Shown here piece by piece: positions 46,721 through 57,992 of a stretch of DNA of 64,000 bases. The stretch lies in the NCBI GenBank assembly GCA_034509735.1, contig JACGWO010000010.1, positions 16,505,193-16,569,192 on the forward strand, read 5' to 3'. The position numbers and the translations under genes were made by a program. Source of the stretch: Sesamum alatum (taxonomy: Eukaryota > Streptophyta > Magnoliopsida > Lamiales > Pedaliaceae). Positions within the stretch are counted from its first letter, which is position 1, and each line of letters begins with the position of its first letter. Under the pieces are notes generated by a model, which searched no databases, was not told the origin of the DNA, and saw nothing but the letters and a program-made list of their open reading frames with translations.

Positions 46721-47209
46721 TTTCTCTTTCCTTTCAACATGCAACTTTGTACACTTTTTCATTTTACTTTTATTTATGGATTTTATGATTATAAATTTCA
46801 GGTTATGGAGATTTGAACAAGATGAGAAGCTACCTATTGTCTACCATATGTATGTTTGTATTCTAATATGCAACTTTTGACATTTTTTCTTGTGATCTAA
46901 TGACTATGGTTAAGAACTGTATAATGGCATTTGCACAATTATGTAGTTAGTAGTAACGGTTTGTACATGATGGAATTGGAAGATGCTATCTAGTATGCAG
47001 CTTTGAGGGTTTTGCTTGTGATCTCATGACTATGGTTAAGAATTATGTAATGTCATTTGCACAATTATGTAGTTAGTGGTAAGCGTTTGTACATGGTGGA
47101 ATTGGAAGATGCTACATTTTTGTCGGTTAACATGCTACAATTGGAAGATGAATTGTGTAAAGTCAATATAAGATGTTATTACTACAAATAGAGCTTCATA
47201 GGGAAAGCT

Positions 47210-47625
47210 TATAATTTTTTTTATTCTTTTTGCAACGAATTTGTCATCATAACAAAAGTTATTTTTCCGTGAAAATACTCCTATTGATGGCTACAAACCA
47301 AAAACATGTGTTTTTTGCATCGAATTTGACATCGTAACAAAAGCTATTTTCTCGTAGCAAATGTCATATAATGGCTACGACTCGTGAAGCGTAGCAAAAG
47401 ATTGTAACAAAAGCCAATTTTCTGTTGCGATTAGTGACTCATAACAAAAGCAAATTTCTCGTAGCAAATAACTTTTCGCTACAAATTTGGTGCGTAGCAA
47501 AGCATTTGCTACGCCCTTCGTCTCTACGGACAAAAATCTTAGCAAAATTATAGCAAAAGCCTTTTTGCCACGAATTTTGTCCATTGACTACAATTTCAAG
47601 ATTTTAACAAGAAGCAGATTTTCCT
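47210..47625. promoter_or_regulatory. CACTA-2 right subterminal motif array
   Basis: About fifteen copies of GTAGCAAA/GTAACAAAAG/TTTGCTACG words up to the terminal inverted repeat. They are the likely binding sites of the cognate DNA-binding protein. Confidence 0.7.
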
Positions 47626-47631
47626 GTAGTG

Positions 47632-49989
47632 TCCCTATGTAGAAATCTTGTTCCTGGTAGTCTCTCAAATAATGTTGGCTTGAAAATAGTACTAGAAGGT
47701 GATAAAATTATAATTTCTAGTAATGGTGATTTTGTGGGCAAGGGATATATGTCGGATGGGTTATTTGTTCTTAACACTGTTCCTTCTGCTTCTAATAAAT
47801 TTGCTTCAAGTTCTGCTTATATGATTGAATCTATAGACGTATGGTATGGTAGACTAGGACATGTGAATATTGCTTCCATTAAAATATTAGAAGGTATGAA
47901 ATCTTATTAACACATATGATAAAGATGGATGCAGTAAATGTTCAGTCTGCGTAGAAATGAAATATGTTAAAAAACCTTTTAAAACCTGTCACGACGAGAA
48001 GCACCGAAATACTTGAATTGATTCACTTCGACCTGCTGATGTTAGAGTCCACACTTAGTAAGGTAGTAAGAGATATTATATTTTTTTTTTGTGGATGATA
48101 ATTCAAGATATACCAAGATTTATCTTCTAAGAACAAAAGACAAAGCTGCTGAAATGTTTTAAAATTCAAAAACAAAAGTACAAAATCAATTAGATAAGAA
48201 AAATTAAAATACTTAGATCTGATAGAAGTGAGTGAATATGGGACTAATTTTCTTTAAAAAAAATTGTCAAATAAATGGTATTATCCATGAAACTAGTGCT
48301 CCTATACACTCTGAACGGAAAAATAGAACATTAAAAGAAATGATGAATGTTAAGTTACTAAGTTCTGGCATGCCTGAAAAAATGTGGGGGGGGGGGGGCA
48401 GTTTTATCTGCATGATATATAGAGTCCCACATAAGAAATTGGATAAAACTCCTTATGAAATGTGGAAAAGTTTTCACCTAACCTGAATTACCTTAGAGTG
48501 TGGGGGTGTTTGGCTAAGGTTACATATCCGAAATTTAAAAGATCTAATATTGGACCTAAGTCTTTCGACTGTGTGTTTATCATGCAACAAATAATCTTGC
48601 TTATAGGTTTATATGTTTAAAAGATAGTTCAATTTGTGAATCTAGGAATGCTGAATTTTTGAGGTAGAATTTCCCAGAGAACAATATACATAGGTCTTCA
48701 TAAACTTTCTTCAAATAGTATGATTAATCTCTAAAACCCCCTCATTCTTCTAGTATAAATCAACTTAGAAGGTGTAAGAGACAAAAAACAGGCACTAGTT
48801 TTTGACCAAATTTTTTAATTGTATTTTTAGTTGAAGACCTTGACAAAAATAGATGAACATTTTTTTTCAATATTTCTAGTCGATGAGGATCTAAATCTTA
48901 TGTAGAGACCATAACTTCCATAGATTCTAGTTTTTGGAATGCAGCCATTAAAAATGAACTAGGCTCATTAAAAGAGAATCACTTGGGACTTAGTAGATTT
49001 GCCTATAGGAAAGTAAATCTGTTAAATGCAAATGGGTGGAATAAGATTAAACCTAGATGGGTCTTTAGACAAATTTAAGGCGATATTAGTAGTAGTAGTA
49101 GTAGTAGGATATACTCAAAAGAAAGGTATATACTTCGATACATATTCTCCGGTAATAAAGATTGCAACAATAAGAACTTTAGTTGCATTATCATTATTCC
49201 ATGGCTTAATAATTTATTCAAATGGATGTGAAAAACAACATTTTCAAATAGTGATTTAGAAGAGAAAGATTACATGGAACAACCCAAAGGGTATATAGTT
49301 CCTTGACAAGAGAATAAGGTATGCAAACTTAAAAAATTATTGTATGGGCTAAAGCAAGCTCCCAAACAATGGTATGAAAAATTTGATCGTACTTTTAATA
49401 ACTAATGGATATAGTACGAATGCAAGCTGATATCTATGTTTACTCGGACAGATTGGTGTGATTATATGTTTTGTATGTTGATGACATGCTATCTTTGGTA
49501 CCAACTTAAAAGTTATTAATGAAACCAAGAAATTTATGTCTTCACAATTTGACATGAAAGATCTAGGAAGAAGCTGATGTAATCCTAGGTGTTAAAATTG
49601 GGATAACTAAACATGAACTTTTCCTGTGTCAATTTCACTATATAGAGAAATTTTGAAAAGATTTTAACTGTTACGATGAAATACCGTAAGAACTCCTTAT
49701 GATCCTAGCTTATGTCTTAAAAGGAATAATGGCGATAGTGTGTCACAAGCTAAGAATGCAAAAATCATAGGGAGTGTTATGTTTCTTATGAACTACAGAG
49801 GACCTGACATAGCCTATGCAGTGAGTAGATTAAAGTCGTTTATACTCATAATCTTAGTAATGAACATTGAATGCACTTCACCGCTTTGTTAAGATACTTA
49901 AAAGGTACAAATGAATTTCGGTTCGCATTTTAATAATTCCCTTCAGCATTAGAAGGGTTTTTGTAATGCAAATTGGGTAACTAATAATG
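47632..49989 (+). pseudogene. Copia-2 protease end, integrase and reverse transcriptase
   Basis: Starts with LCRNLVPGSLSNNVGLKIVL and GKGYMSDGLF (47632-47780). Then comes WYGRLGHVN of the integrase zinc-binding region (~47845) and decayed core text with YSRY/RSDR-like words (48090-48230). KTPYEMWKS lies near 48450 and AYRFICLK near 48605. RT resumes with DGSLDKFKA and YTQKKGIYFDTYSPV (49050-49170), MEQPKGYIVP (~49275) and [17 protein letters not shown] (49335-49385). A low-complexity GTA expansion at 49088-49107 replaces codons of the RLVV region. Dozens of stops and frameshifts. The RNase H start (NWVTNNDEV, ~49968) is then cut by the hAT. Confidence 0.85.
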
Positions 49990-50000
49990 ATGAAGTTATA

Positions 50001-50120
50001 GTGATGGCAACGGGGCGGGTCTGGTACGAGTCCGCTCCGGAACCCGAGACCCGCCCCGCTTACAAAAAATTTTAGCCCCATAACCCGCCCCGCCCCGTCC
50101 TGACCCGGCCCCGACCCGAA
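50001..50120. promoter_or_regulatory. hAT left subterminal GC-rich repeats
   Basis: Alternating CGGGGCGGGTC, GACCCGCCCCG and related words. Such GC-rich subterminal repeats are expected transposase-binding sites. Long open frames crossing them are artefacts. Confidence 0.7.
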
Positions 50121-50550
50121 TTATCAATATTTTTTTGTTCATTTTTTCATTTCTTAAACACAACAAATTAAAACAATATTTCATGCATAACATTCCTAAA
50201 TTATTACAGAAAAATAAAAATAAAAAATCTATCATAATAAAACGTAACCCATCAGTATTAAATTCACAAGAACATAAAAAATAAGAAGTTTGAAATCCAC
50301 ATAGCTAACATAAAAAAATAACAAGTCTGAAATCCACATAATTAAACACATATTGATGCTCCGTGATACATCGATTATGCTTCTTTACTCGTTATCACGA
50401 TCGTCTTGGTCATCTTCTTCATCAAGCTGAAGGACAAATTTTTATACCATCACCTGTCGAACTAGCACTCTAACAGAAAAAAAAAAAAAAGAAGAGAGAA
50501 TATAATAAGTATAGTACTTGTTATAGTTTTAATATAATAAAAAAAGTTAA

Positions 50551-52669
50551 TCAATTTTTCTTACCATTCACTTCGTTCCACAACCAACGACGAGAACACA
50601 TCAATGCCTCCACAGTAGTGTGATGGAGCCTATTACGATGAGGATTAATCAACTTCCCGCTACTACTAAATGCAGATTCGGATGCAACGGTAGAAACTGG
50701 AATAGCTAAAATATCTCTAGTCATCTTCTGCAGAGTAGGAAACTTAACTCCATTTGTCTTCCACCAGTTCAAGATATCAAAATCACGAGTTCTTGGCAAG
50801 AGACTTTCTTCTAAATACGTGTCCAACTCCGAAGTCACACGCACATTAGTAGTAGAACTTGTTTTTGAAACCATAAATTCATCAAACTCATCAAGACATG
50901 CATCCATAATAACATTACTGTCAACAGCAGACGACATTGAATTTTTCAAACCTCCAATGCTTGAACTACTTTCATCCAAAGTACAACATCTAGATTGATA
51001 GTCAAGAAACAAATCATAGCAATTCTGTCGAACCTCATCAATCTTAAACATTGCACTTTAACGATAAATTTTGCGAAAGAAAAACTCAACCAAACCTATC
51101 TTGAAACGAGGATCTAAAACAGCAGCAGCCCCCATCAAGATATGACAAACATCCCAGTATTTATCATATTTCCCCAACATCCTTAAAGCCATATCTTGAA
51201 TCAAAGTATTTGGACTCTTCACCCATTCATCTAATTTCACTTTAATATCAAATTTTTGGAAAATAGATATTTGAAGTAGGATAAGAGTCCTAGAAAACAC
51301 CTCTGTTAACCTGATGACAAAGTTTTCAACTTTCAACAAATTTCAATTGCATTCAACCCAATCTTCTTCAGTTGGTAGACTTTTATAATTTCTTTCTCGG
51401 ACTTTAAGGCGTGGGAACACATCTTTGTAGATAATAGCAGTTTCTAATATCAAATAAGTTGAGTTCCAACGTGTCTTGCAATCCAGACTTAGTTTCTTGG
51501 TGTAATTAGCATGCAATTGACGAGCGGTTTCCTCAAACTTTTCGACTCTACTAGGTGAAGCAGTCCAATATACAACACTATCACGTATTTTTTCAATTGA
51601 ACTACCAATAATATCCATTCCATCCTTCACAATCAAATTAAGAATGTGAGCACAATAGCGCATGTGAAGTACCTTTCCACTGAGAGGCATTTCATTTGTG
51701 GGAAGCTTGTCTAGGAGATGATTAATCATGGCATCATTTGCTGTGCAATTATCGACCGTGATTGTTGACAGTTTTCGATCGATATTCCAATCCATTAATG
51801 CATCGACAAACATATCAGCTAGCACTTCTGCTGTATGTGGAGCTGGAACATATGCAAACCTATATAACAAACATATATAATACATTAAAATACATATCAA
51901 ATTGCATTAATGTAATATATCTAAAACGTAAATTTAAAGAAAATACCTCAAAATACAATTTTGTAATGTCCAATTGTCATCAATGAAATGTGCAGTCACT
52001 ATCATAAAACCTTTGTTGTTGTTACTTGAAGTCCACATGTCAGCTGTGACGGCAATGCGACACTTAAGCTTCTCCAACAAGTTGTAATACTTCGTCCTCT
52101 CATCCTTGTAAATATTTAAAACATCACCCTTCAGAGTGTTTCTTGAGATCATGTTAAAACAAGGTTGAAGACAAGTAGAATATCTCCTAAAACCAATATG
52201 ATCAACCACACTAAGTGGATAATCATGCAAAATAACCATCGAAGCCAGCTCACGTCTCGCCTCTTCTTGATTGAAGATATCGTTCCAACTCTTGGCCAGC
52301 ACCAACTTTTTGATTCCTTTAGAAAACTTTGACGTATATCATTTTTCTAGGTTGTTTTTTACAAACCCTATCATAATGTTTATGCAAATGCGTGGTGCCA
52401 TAATCAGCTGGAGCTTGAGGAGGGTTTTGCAATAATTACACTCCGCATGTTGAATACCATCAACTTTAATTCTCTTGAAGTGGTCCCATGCAACAGATGT
52501 TCGCTTCCTCTTGCTATTGTCTTGAGATGTTTCCTCAATCTCAACTTTATCTTTACTCATTTTCATTGATGTATTTGTTTTCCAAAATATTATTGCTTTC
52601 TCTAGCAGATGGTTGAGGAGTACCTCCCAGTTGAGATGGTTGAGGAGTATCTCCCGGTTGAGATTCCAT
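50551..52669 (-). pseudogene. BED-finger hAT transposase (Ac/RICESLEEPER-like), broken
   Basis: Minus strand: an ATG at 52669 opens MESQPGDTPQPSQLGG. A frameshift near 52560 leads to MSKDKVEIEETSQDNSKRK and the BED zinc finger with VAWDHFKRIKV and CNYCKTLL; the His ligands lie in a damaged stretch around 52390. Then come 52305-51934 (AVTADMWTSSNNNKGF), 51900-51343 with an intron-like break (TITVDNCTANDAMI, RCAHILNLIV-type text RYCAHILNLIVKDGM, DCKTRWNSTYLIL) and 51339-51058 (DUF4413 region, MGAAAVLDPRFK). The C-terminal dimerisation domain (51051-50551) has ESLLPRTRDFDILNWWKTNG and IPVSTVASESAFSS. All domains are present and about four lesions are visible, so it is the least decayed transposase in the window. 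Confidence 0.92.
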
Positions 52670-54085
52670 AAGCTAAAAAAGAGTTGAAGCACAAAGTAAT
52701 TCAATAAGCTAAAAAAGTCATGAATCAACATATTTACATATATAGAAACTAGCACTAAAGGAAGACAAGAAACAGAGAAACAAAGAAACAGACATATATA
52801 AAGTATTGGTATGAATCAATGACCTTACAAGGTGAAGAAATAGAATCAATGACCTTATTTGTATGAATCAATGACCTTACAGAGAAACAGAGAAACAGAG
52901 TATAAGAAACTCTATACTCAAAAAGTACTGCAGCGACAAAGGATGCTATGATAGTGAATGCATAACATTGAGTCAACTAGCACTCGGCTATCCAAACTTA
53001 ATAGCATGAGAATACTAAATCCCAGATTACAGACATATATAAGATGGGTGGGTAATAAGAAAGAGAAAGAAAGATGGGTGGGTAATATATTAAAGTAAAT
53101 ATATTAGTTATACATAAATTTAGTTTTAAATATTAATTTTAATAAAGTATATATATTAGTTAAAGTAAATTTAATTTTTAATATTATAAGTATAAACTAC
53201 TAATTAGTTTAGTAGTAATATAATTAGTTAAATATACTAAATATATATATATATATATATATTGAATAATTTAATATTGTAGAAAATATCCATTTTCTGC
53301 AATAATGCAATTGAAATACATAAAAATATTTATAGTTGAGATTGATATATGTTCACAAATCACAATATGCAATAAATTTGTACATTTATAAATGTTAGTA
53401 TTACATTGATGTAATATCATCTTATATTGTTGAACAACATGGGTTAATCGGACCGTTAAAATTCATATCAAACCGTTAGATATGATCAAACTTACAGAAA
53501 AATACATTTGGTAAAGTTTTAGACTTATTGGGTATACGGATGTTGAGATATCGTACTCGTAACAAAAGAGTAATCATTTAAGACGGTGTATCGTTGAATC
53601 AGACCATGTGATTTTAAATCGTACCGTCAAATATGATCTAATGGACACATACTTATATATATTAAAATTTAGTATGAATCGAATGGCTGGATTTTAAGAT
53701 ATCGTAATTGTTAATTAAACTTTTTGATGTCATTATATAATATAATATATATCTAAAATGAATTATATAAAACAAATAATATGTTTATCTTAAATTATTA
53801 ATCTTCTCTTCAAGTAATATCATTTTACAATTTACAATGAATTATATTATACAAAGAATACATTAAACTAATATTTTATTTTTTAATAAATAATATCAAT
53901 TTAGATTAAATAACTTAATATAGACTATACAATTTTCAATTTAAAAATTTAAAATAATCAGTAAATTCTTATCAACTAATTTTTTATTTTTTTTATTCTT
54001 ATATAGAGTTGGGTACATGCAAAACTTATTTGGATTTATATATAATATTATAATTTTTTTATTTATAAATATATATTAGAAATAT
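52670..54085. other. hAT 5' non-coding region
   Basis: Upstream of the transposase start. It contains two short direct repeats near 52815-52880 (gaatcaatgaccttac) and a TA microsatellite at 53242-53262. Blocks at 53440-53710 share words with 6950-7230 of CACTA-1. No coding. Confidence 0.5.
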
Positions 54086-54089
54086 AATA

Positions 54090-54290
54090 AAATTGGGGCT
54101 GGGGCGGGGCGGGGACAGGACCCGTACCCCGCCCCGGACCCGGCCGGGGACAGGACCCGTACCCCGCCCCGGACCCGGCCGGGGGCAATTTTTTTTGGTC
54201 CCAAACCCGCCCCGGCCCCGAAAAATCGGGTCCCAGACCCGCCCCATACGGGGCGGGTTTCCCGGGTCCGGGTTAAAATTGTCATCTCTA
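54090..54290. promoter_or_regulatory. hAT right subterminal GC-rich repeats
   Basis: Includes a tandem duplication of a ~46-bp unit (ggggacaggacccgtacccc then gccccggacccggcc; 54111-54181) plus further CCCGCCCC words. It matches the left end in composition and orientation symmetry. Confidence 0.75.
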
Positions 54291-54722
54291 ATGAAGTGAG
54301 TTCAACTAGGAGAAATGTATTACTTTGGGTGGGGGAGCCATTTCGTGGAAATCTTCTAAACACACCTGTATTGCTAGATATACTATGGAATTTGAATTTA
54401 TAGCTCTTGAATTAGCAGGTCAACAAGCTGAGTGGTTGAGAAATTTGGTGGGTGATGGGCCCTTATGGGGTTCATCTGTACCCATTTCTCTACAATGTGA
54501 TTCACAAGCTACAATTGGGATTGCAAAGAGTTATGCATATAATGAAAAAAGAAGACACATCGCATCAAACATGTTGTGGCAAAAAAGCTCCTAAAGAATG
54601 GGATAATCTCCCTGGATTCTGTGAGGTCCAAGAGGAACTTGGCAGATCCTCTCACGAAGGGGTTAACCAGGAGAGTTATCCTTGAGACTTCAAGGGGAAT
54701 GAGGATCGAACCCCTAAATTGA
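54291..54722 (+). pseudogene. Copia-2 RNase H, second part
   Basis: Continues from 49989 after removal of the hAT. It reads [20 protein letters not shown] and [19 protein letters not shown], then [19 protein letters not shown] (catalytic CDSQ present). A frameshift near 54565 leads to RSKRNLADPLTKGLTRR and ends RIEPLN before a TGA at 54720. The domain is nearly complete. Confidence 0.9.
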
Positions 54723-55199
54723 TATAATATGGTATTATCATATAGGGATCCATAGGCTTATGTTTGAGGTGGTCCTTACAAGGACATGATGGATGCATCC
54801 TGACAAGAATGGGTCAGGAGATAGTTTCATAGCTCAATTATTAAGTGGTCTATAATTATATAAACTTGATGAAGCAATCTAGATGAGTGTGAAGGTGAGC
54901 CGCCTACTATGGAAGAAAATGAGTTCTTTCTAGAGCACTCATCAAAACCAAAGTACTAACGCAGGGCCATTAATAGCGCTTGGATCTATACGTGGAATAA
55001 CAGCTACTAAGGAGATAATACATGTTGTGGGGATCTCAACTTGAGCTAGCAAAAGTTCAAGATTTTCACTTTCATTAGCTGAGTTGTTGCCTCACTTCAC
55101 TATGCATTAATTCAATCCAAAAATATTAATGCTCAAGTATATTTCCTTTCTTCACTAAGAAAACCCTATTGTCCAACTAGTTAGTCATTCGTGGGGGAC
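54723..55199 (+). other. Copia-2 3' untranslated region and polypurine tract
   Basis: No coding. The last bases before the LTR, GTGGGGGAC (55191-55199), are the polypurine tract. Confidence 0.7.
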
Positions 55200-55648
55200 T
55201 GTGGAGAATGACTGCATTATAAAACACATATTTTTCTTCTCTTTAGTTTTTAAACTTTGAATATGACTTGACCAAGTCATGTATCCGTTGGTAGCCTTTC
55301 CTTTAAGGAACATCAAATTCATTGATCAAGCTTTATCTGATTTTTTAGAGTCTTATGTGTTGCATTATCTCAACAGACCGAGTCCTCTCTTCTATAAATA
55401 GACCTCAGTTTGGTTCATTTTACATACAACTCGAATCCTTCTTCTCTATTTTCTCTCTTCTGGTTTACTTCTCTCAGTTATACTATCATGTTCCAACTCT
55501 CCATCACGAGTGCACGTGTTGGAGAGTAATGTGTTAACCTTGAGGAGAAAACGGTTATAACGATTATACCATGGTCTTATCGGATTTTTGCTTTCAAGGC
55601 AGTGGATTTACCACAACACAACGATTTATTGTTTCTATTCTTCTAACA
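55200..55648 (+). repeat. Copia-2 3' LTR
   Basis: 449 bp, TGTGGAGAATGAC to TTCTAACA. A TATA-like CTATAAATAGACC lies at about 55392, in the expected U3/R position. The right target duplication AAAAT follows. Confidence 0.92.
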
Positions 55649-55653
55649 AAAAT

Positions 55654-56560
55654 AAAGGTGGAAAATGTGGTGACAGGGTATATTTGGTAGTATCAAATTT
55701 TTGTACGAGAACTACCAATATCATGTAGAGTTTTTATTTTTGCCCTCCATAAATTATTAATTTCACTTTCTTTAAAGGAACTTGGAAATGGATGGTCCAA
55801 AAGCCTAAGGAAAAATCATTGGTAAAATACATAAAATAACTTCGTTCTAAAAAGGGTTCTTTTATAATTTGTATAGATTAATTAGTCGTGAATAAACACA
55901 ACAATCCAATAATCAAAAATAAAATATTTATGTGACTATCCAATTGCTAAATAAGTTCTTTTTTCTCTTTTTAAAGAAGAAATAACTTTCATACATATAT
56001 TGAAAAAAGCCTTCAGATATTATAAAAACACCCAACAAAGACTAATTGTTCACGTGACAGACCCAAGCCCAAAGAAATACTGGAAGCAACGAATATAAGC
56101 AACCAATGTACAAAATGGAGCCGATCTTGCTTTGGACCTATTTTGGAGTCCATGATGACTCAGATTTTACAAAGCCTGTTTTGGATCCATCTTGTTATGT
56201 AATTAGTTTTCTTTCATTTTAAGTTGTAGCTTTTTTGGAATATCATATTGTGTAAAGGGAGTAGTACTCACCACTTTTTTAATTTAGGAAATGTGTTGTA
56301 CTTCTCCACCTTATACTTATGTGTTGAGATGGGAGGGAACCACAAAAAATCCCCCTACCTTCCCTTGGTAGTTTTTTGCAAACCCCCCCCCCCCCCCCAC
56401 CCCAAAAAAAAGAAAAAAAAAGGTTTAACCATGCTCATCCCTCCCAATATGATGGTTGTCACACCTTCCACTGCTCCTGGCCACGACCAATAGAGAAAAC
56501 TTAACCATTATATCTTATCTGAGAATAAAGCTTCCACAATACAACCTGGCACCCTGACTC
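55654..56560. other. Intergenic stretch
   Basis: No gene recognised. It contains a C-tract (56384-56399) followed by an A-tract (56404-56421), which look like slippage-prone remnants of a small element. Confidence 0.45.
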
Positions 56561-56570
56561 CCTCAGAAAC

Positions 56571-57844
56571 TCATTCAGTATTCTTTGCAAATATCACAGC
56601 AATCAGATTTGCATCTTTATGCATGTAATAAAAGATTCCATCCATAGATGTCCTCAGCGATACTGTGATATCCCCTATGATTGGTCTAATAAATGACAAT
56701 AATTCCTCCTCCTTAACAAAATCAATCACCTTCTGATAGCAGCCATGAAACTCCATCGTACTCCTTTGGAAATTACCTGCAAGTGTGACTGACAATCTGG
56801 CCGCCTCTGCATCAACGTGATCCATATCCATTATATGTGGGAAAATCAATGTCTTCCACATGATGCATTCTCCATTGCAATCTCGAAAAATCACACCAAC
56901 TCCTGCACCTCTCCTATTTGAAAAAAGACACCCTACAAAATTAGCCATTTGATCCTTAGAGTGGAGGAATCCATCATTTAGATGATTTGTTGTATACAAA
57001 TTGGGTTATTCCTTTTGTTTGTTGGTGGAAATGCACTAAGGTATGCTTTCGCAAAGACCACAATCTTGTAGAACTTGACCTTCCTCTAGTTTTTGCTACA
57101 ACCTCCAACACTAGTCGCCAATAGAACTTCTAACCTCTGAAACCACACTCCATGTGATATCCATCGACGCCAAACACTGTCGAACGAAAGGGCATTCAAA
57201 GACCACATGTTTTTCATCTCCTCCTTCGCGCCACATAGAGGGCACCCCAATTTGATTGATATTCATCTCCGTTGTAGATTACAAACCACTGGAATCGCGC
57301 CATTATAAAGTCTCCACAAAAAATGTATCACCTTATTCGGCACCCTAGTTGTCCATAAGAAAGACCACCCCACATTCTAACTTTACTCCATGCACTCTAT
57401 AGATGATTCACCACCTGTGTCCAACCCCCTTCGTGCCAACATATAAGCACTACGAACACTAAATGAGCCCCCCTTTTAATAGTGACACATGACACAGTCA
57501 GGAGTTGCAACTTTTGCCGCCAGAATAGGATTGATCTACGCAACACCCTCCTCACAAAAATATTGTTGGAGTAGATCGTGATTCCATCCCCCACCATCAT
57601 AAAGCAAAAGCTCAGAAACCATCGCATCCTTTGACATTCCTTGTCTTAAAGAAATTGGCTTGAAAATTGAAGACCGAGGCAAATCCGAATACTCCTTCCA
57701 TCCCCAAGAATCCATTTACACCCTGTTTTCACAATCTATTTTGTCGACAAAATCTCACACCATGTAGCCGAAGGGTTAAAACCCACCTTAGCATTCATAA
57801 ATTTCTAACCTAGGATAATATCGAGCCTTAAGCACCCTTGCAGT
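56571..57844 (-). pseudogene. L1-type LINE ORF2, 3' part
   Basis: Minus-strand order: VGFNPSATW and TGCKWILGDGRSIRI (57800-57690), the linker after the RT typical of plant L1. Then comes FSVRSAYMLARRG (~57450). A zf-RVT-like region follows (57370-57150) with scattered frame changes. Last is an RNase H (RVT_3) domain, open for 142 codons (56999-56571) with GAGVGVIFRDCNGECIMWKT, DHVDAEAARLSV and HKDANLIAVIFAK. The RT core itself is absent: the fragment is cut at 57844 by a copia LTR scrap. The 3' tail was not identified. Confidence 0.8.
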
Positions 57845-57992
57845 GTTGGAATAGGTGACCAGAAAGTCAATAGGGTTGGTTGTTCTAAGAACTATTCGCC
57901 GATCTTTGAACGAAAGTAATATTATGTTGATGAATATAGTAAGGATTCATCATAGGCAACGATGAGTTTGTTGTGCTTACCGCTAGCATTAA
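57845..57992 (+). repeat. Copia LTR fragment
   Basis: Starts GTTGGAATAGGTGACCAGAA and follows the copia-1 LTR (read from 22494 downward) for ~150 bases, including TAATATTATGTTGATGAAT and TTTGTTGTGCTTAC. It then stops abruptly where LINE sequence begins. Confidence 0.7.

Larger units (their letters stand above)
41323..47631. mobile_element. CACTA-2, 6.3 kb, probably non-autonomous
   Basis: Ends CACTACAAGAAAATATGCTT and, in complement, CACTACAGGAAAATCTGCTT. It is flanked by a perfect 3-bp duplication TCC (41320-41322, 47632-47634). The subterminal regions carry many copies of GTAGCAAAAG/CTTTTGCTAC-like words, a different motif from CACTA-1. No TNP2 domain is recognisable. The interior includes a coiled-coil coding remnant, a foldback MITE and a CTGCAGAA-rich block. 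Confidence 0.9.
49999..54290 (-). mobile_element. Ac-like hAT transposon with GC-rich ends
   Basis: Ends TAGTGATGGCAA and, in complement, TAGAGATGACAA. The 8-bp target duplication is ATGAAGTT (49990-49997) against ATGAAGTG (54291-54298), with one mismatch and one spare base at the left. It interrupts copia-2 RNase H; excision restores DEVSSTR. Both ends contain runs of GGGGCGGG/CCCGACCC words in an otherwise AT-rich element. It carries a minus-strand transposase. Confidence 0.92.
39798..55648 (+). mobile_element. Ty1/copia element (copia-2), split by a CACTA and an hAT
   Basis: The 3' LTR is 55200-55648 and a 5' LTR remnant starts at 39798 with the same TGTGG-GAATGACT-CATTATAAAAC sequence. 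A perfect 5-bp target duplication AAAAT flanks the element (39793-39797, 55649-55653). The polyprotein is collinear with copia: gag (40200-40860), zinc knuckle (~40950), protease (41120-41322), integrase (47635-48700), RT (48950-49990) and RNase H (54299-54722). Without its two insertions it is ~5.2 kb, a normal length. Many stops and frameshifts show that it is long dead. Confidence 0.93.

Noticed and set aside
54059..54363. Overlapping Pro/Arg/Gly-rich frames on both strands
   Set aside because: They come from the GGGGCGGG subterminal repeats of the hAT element.
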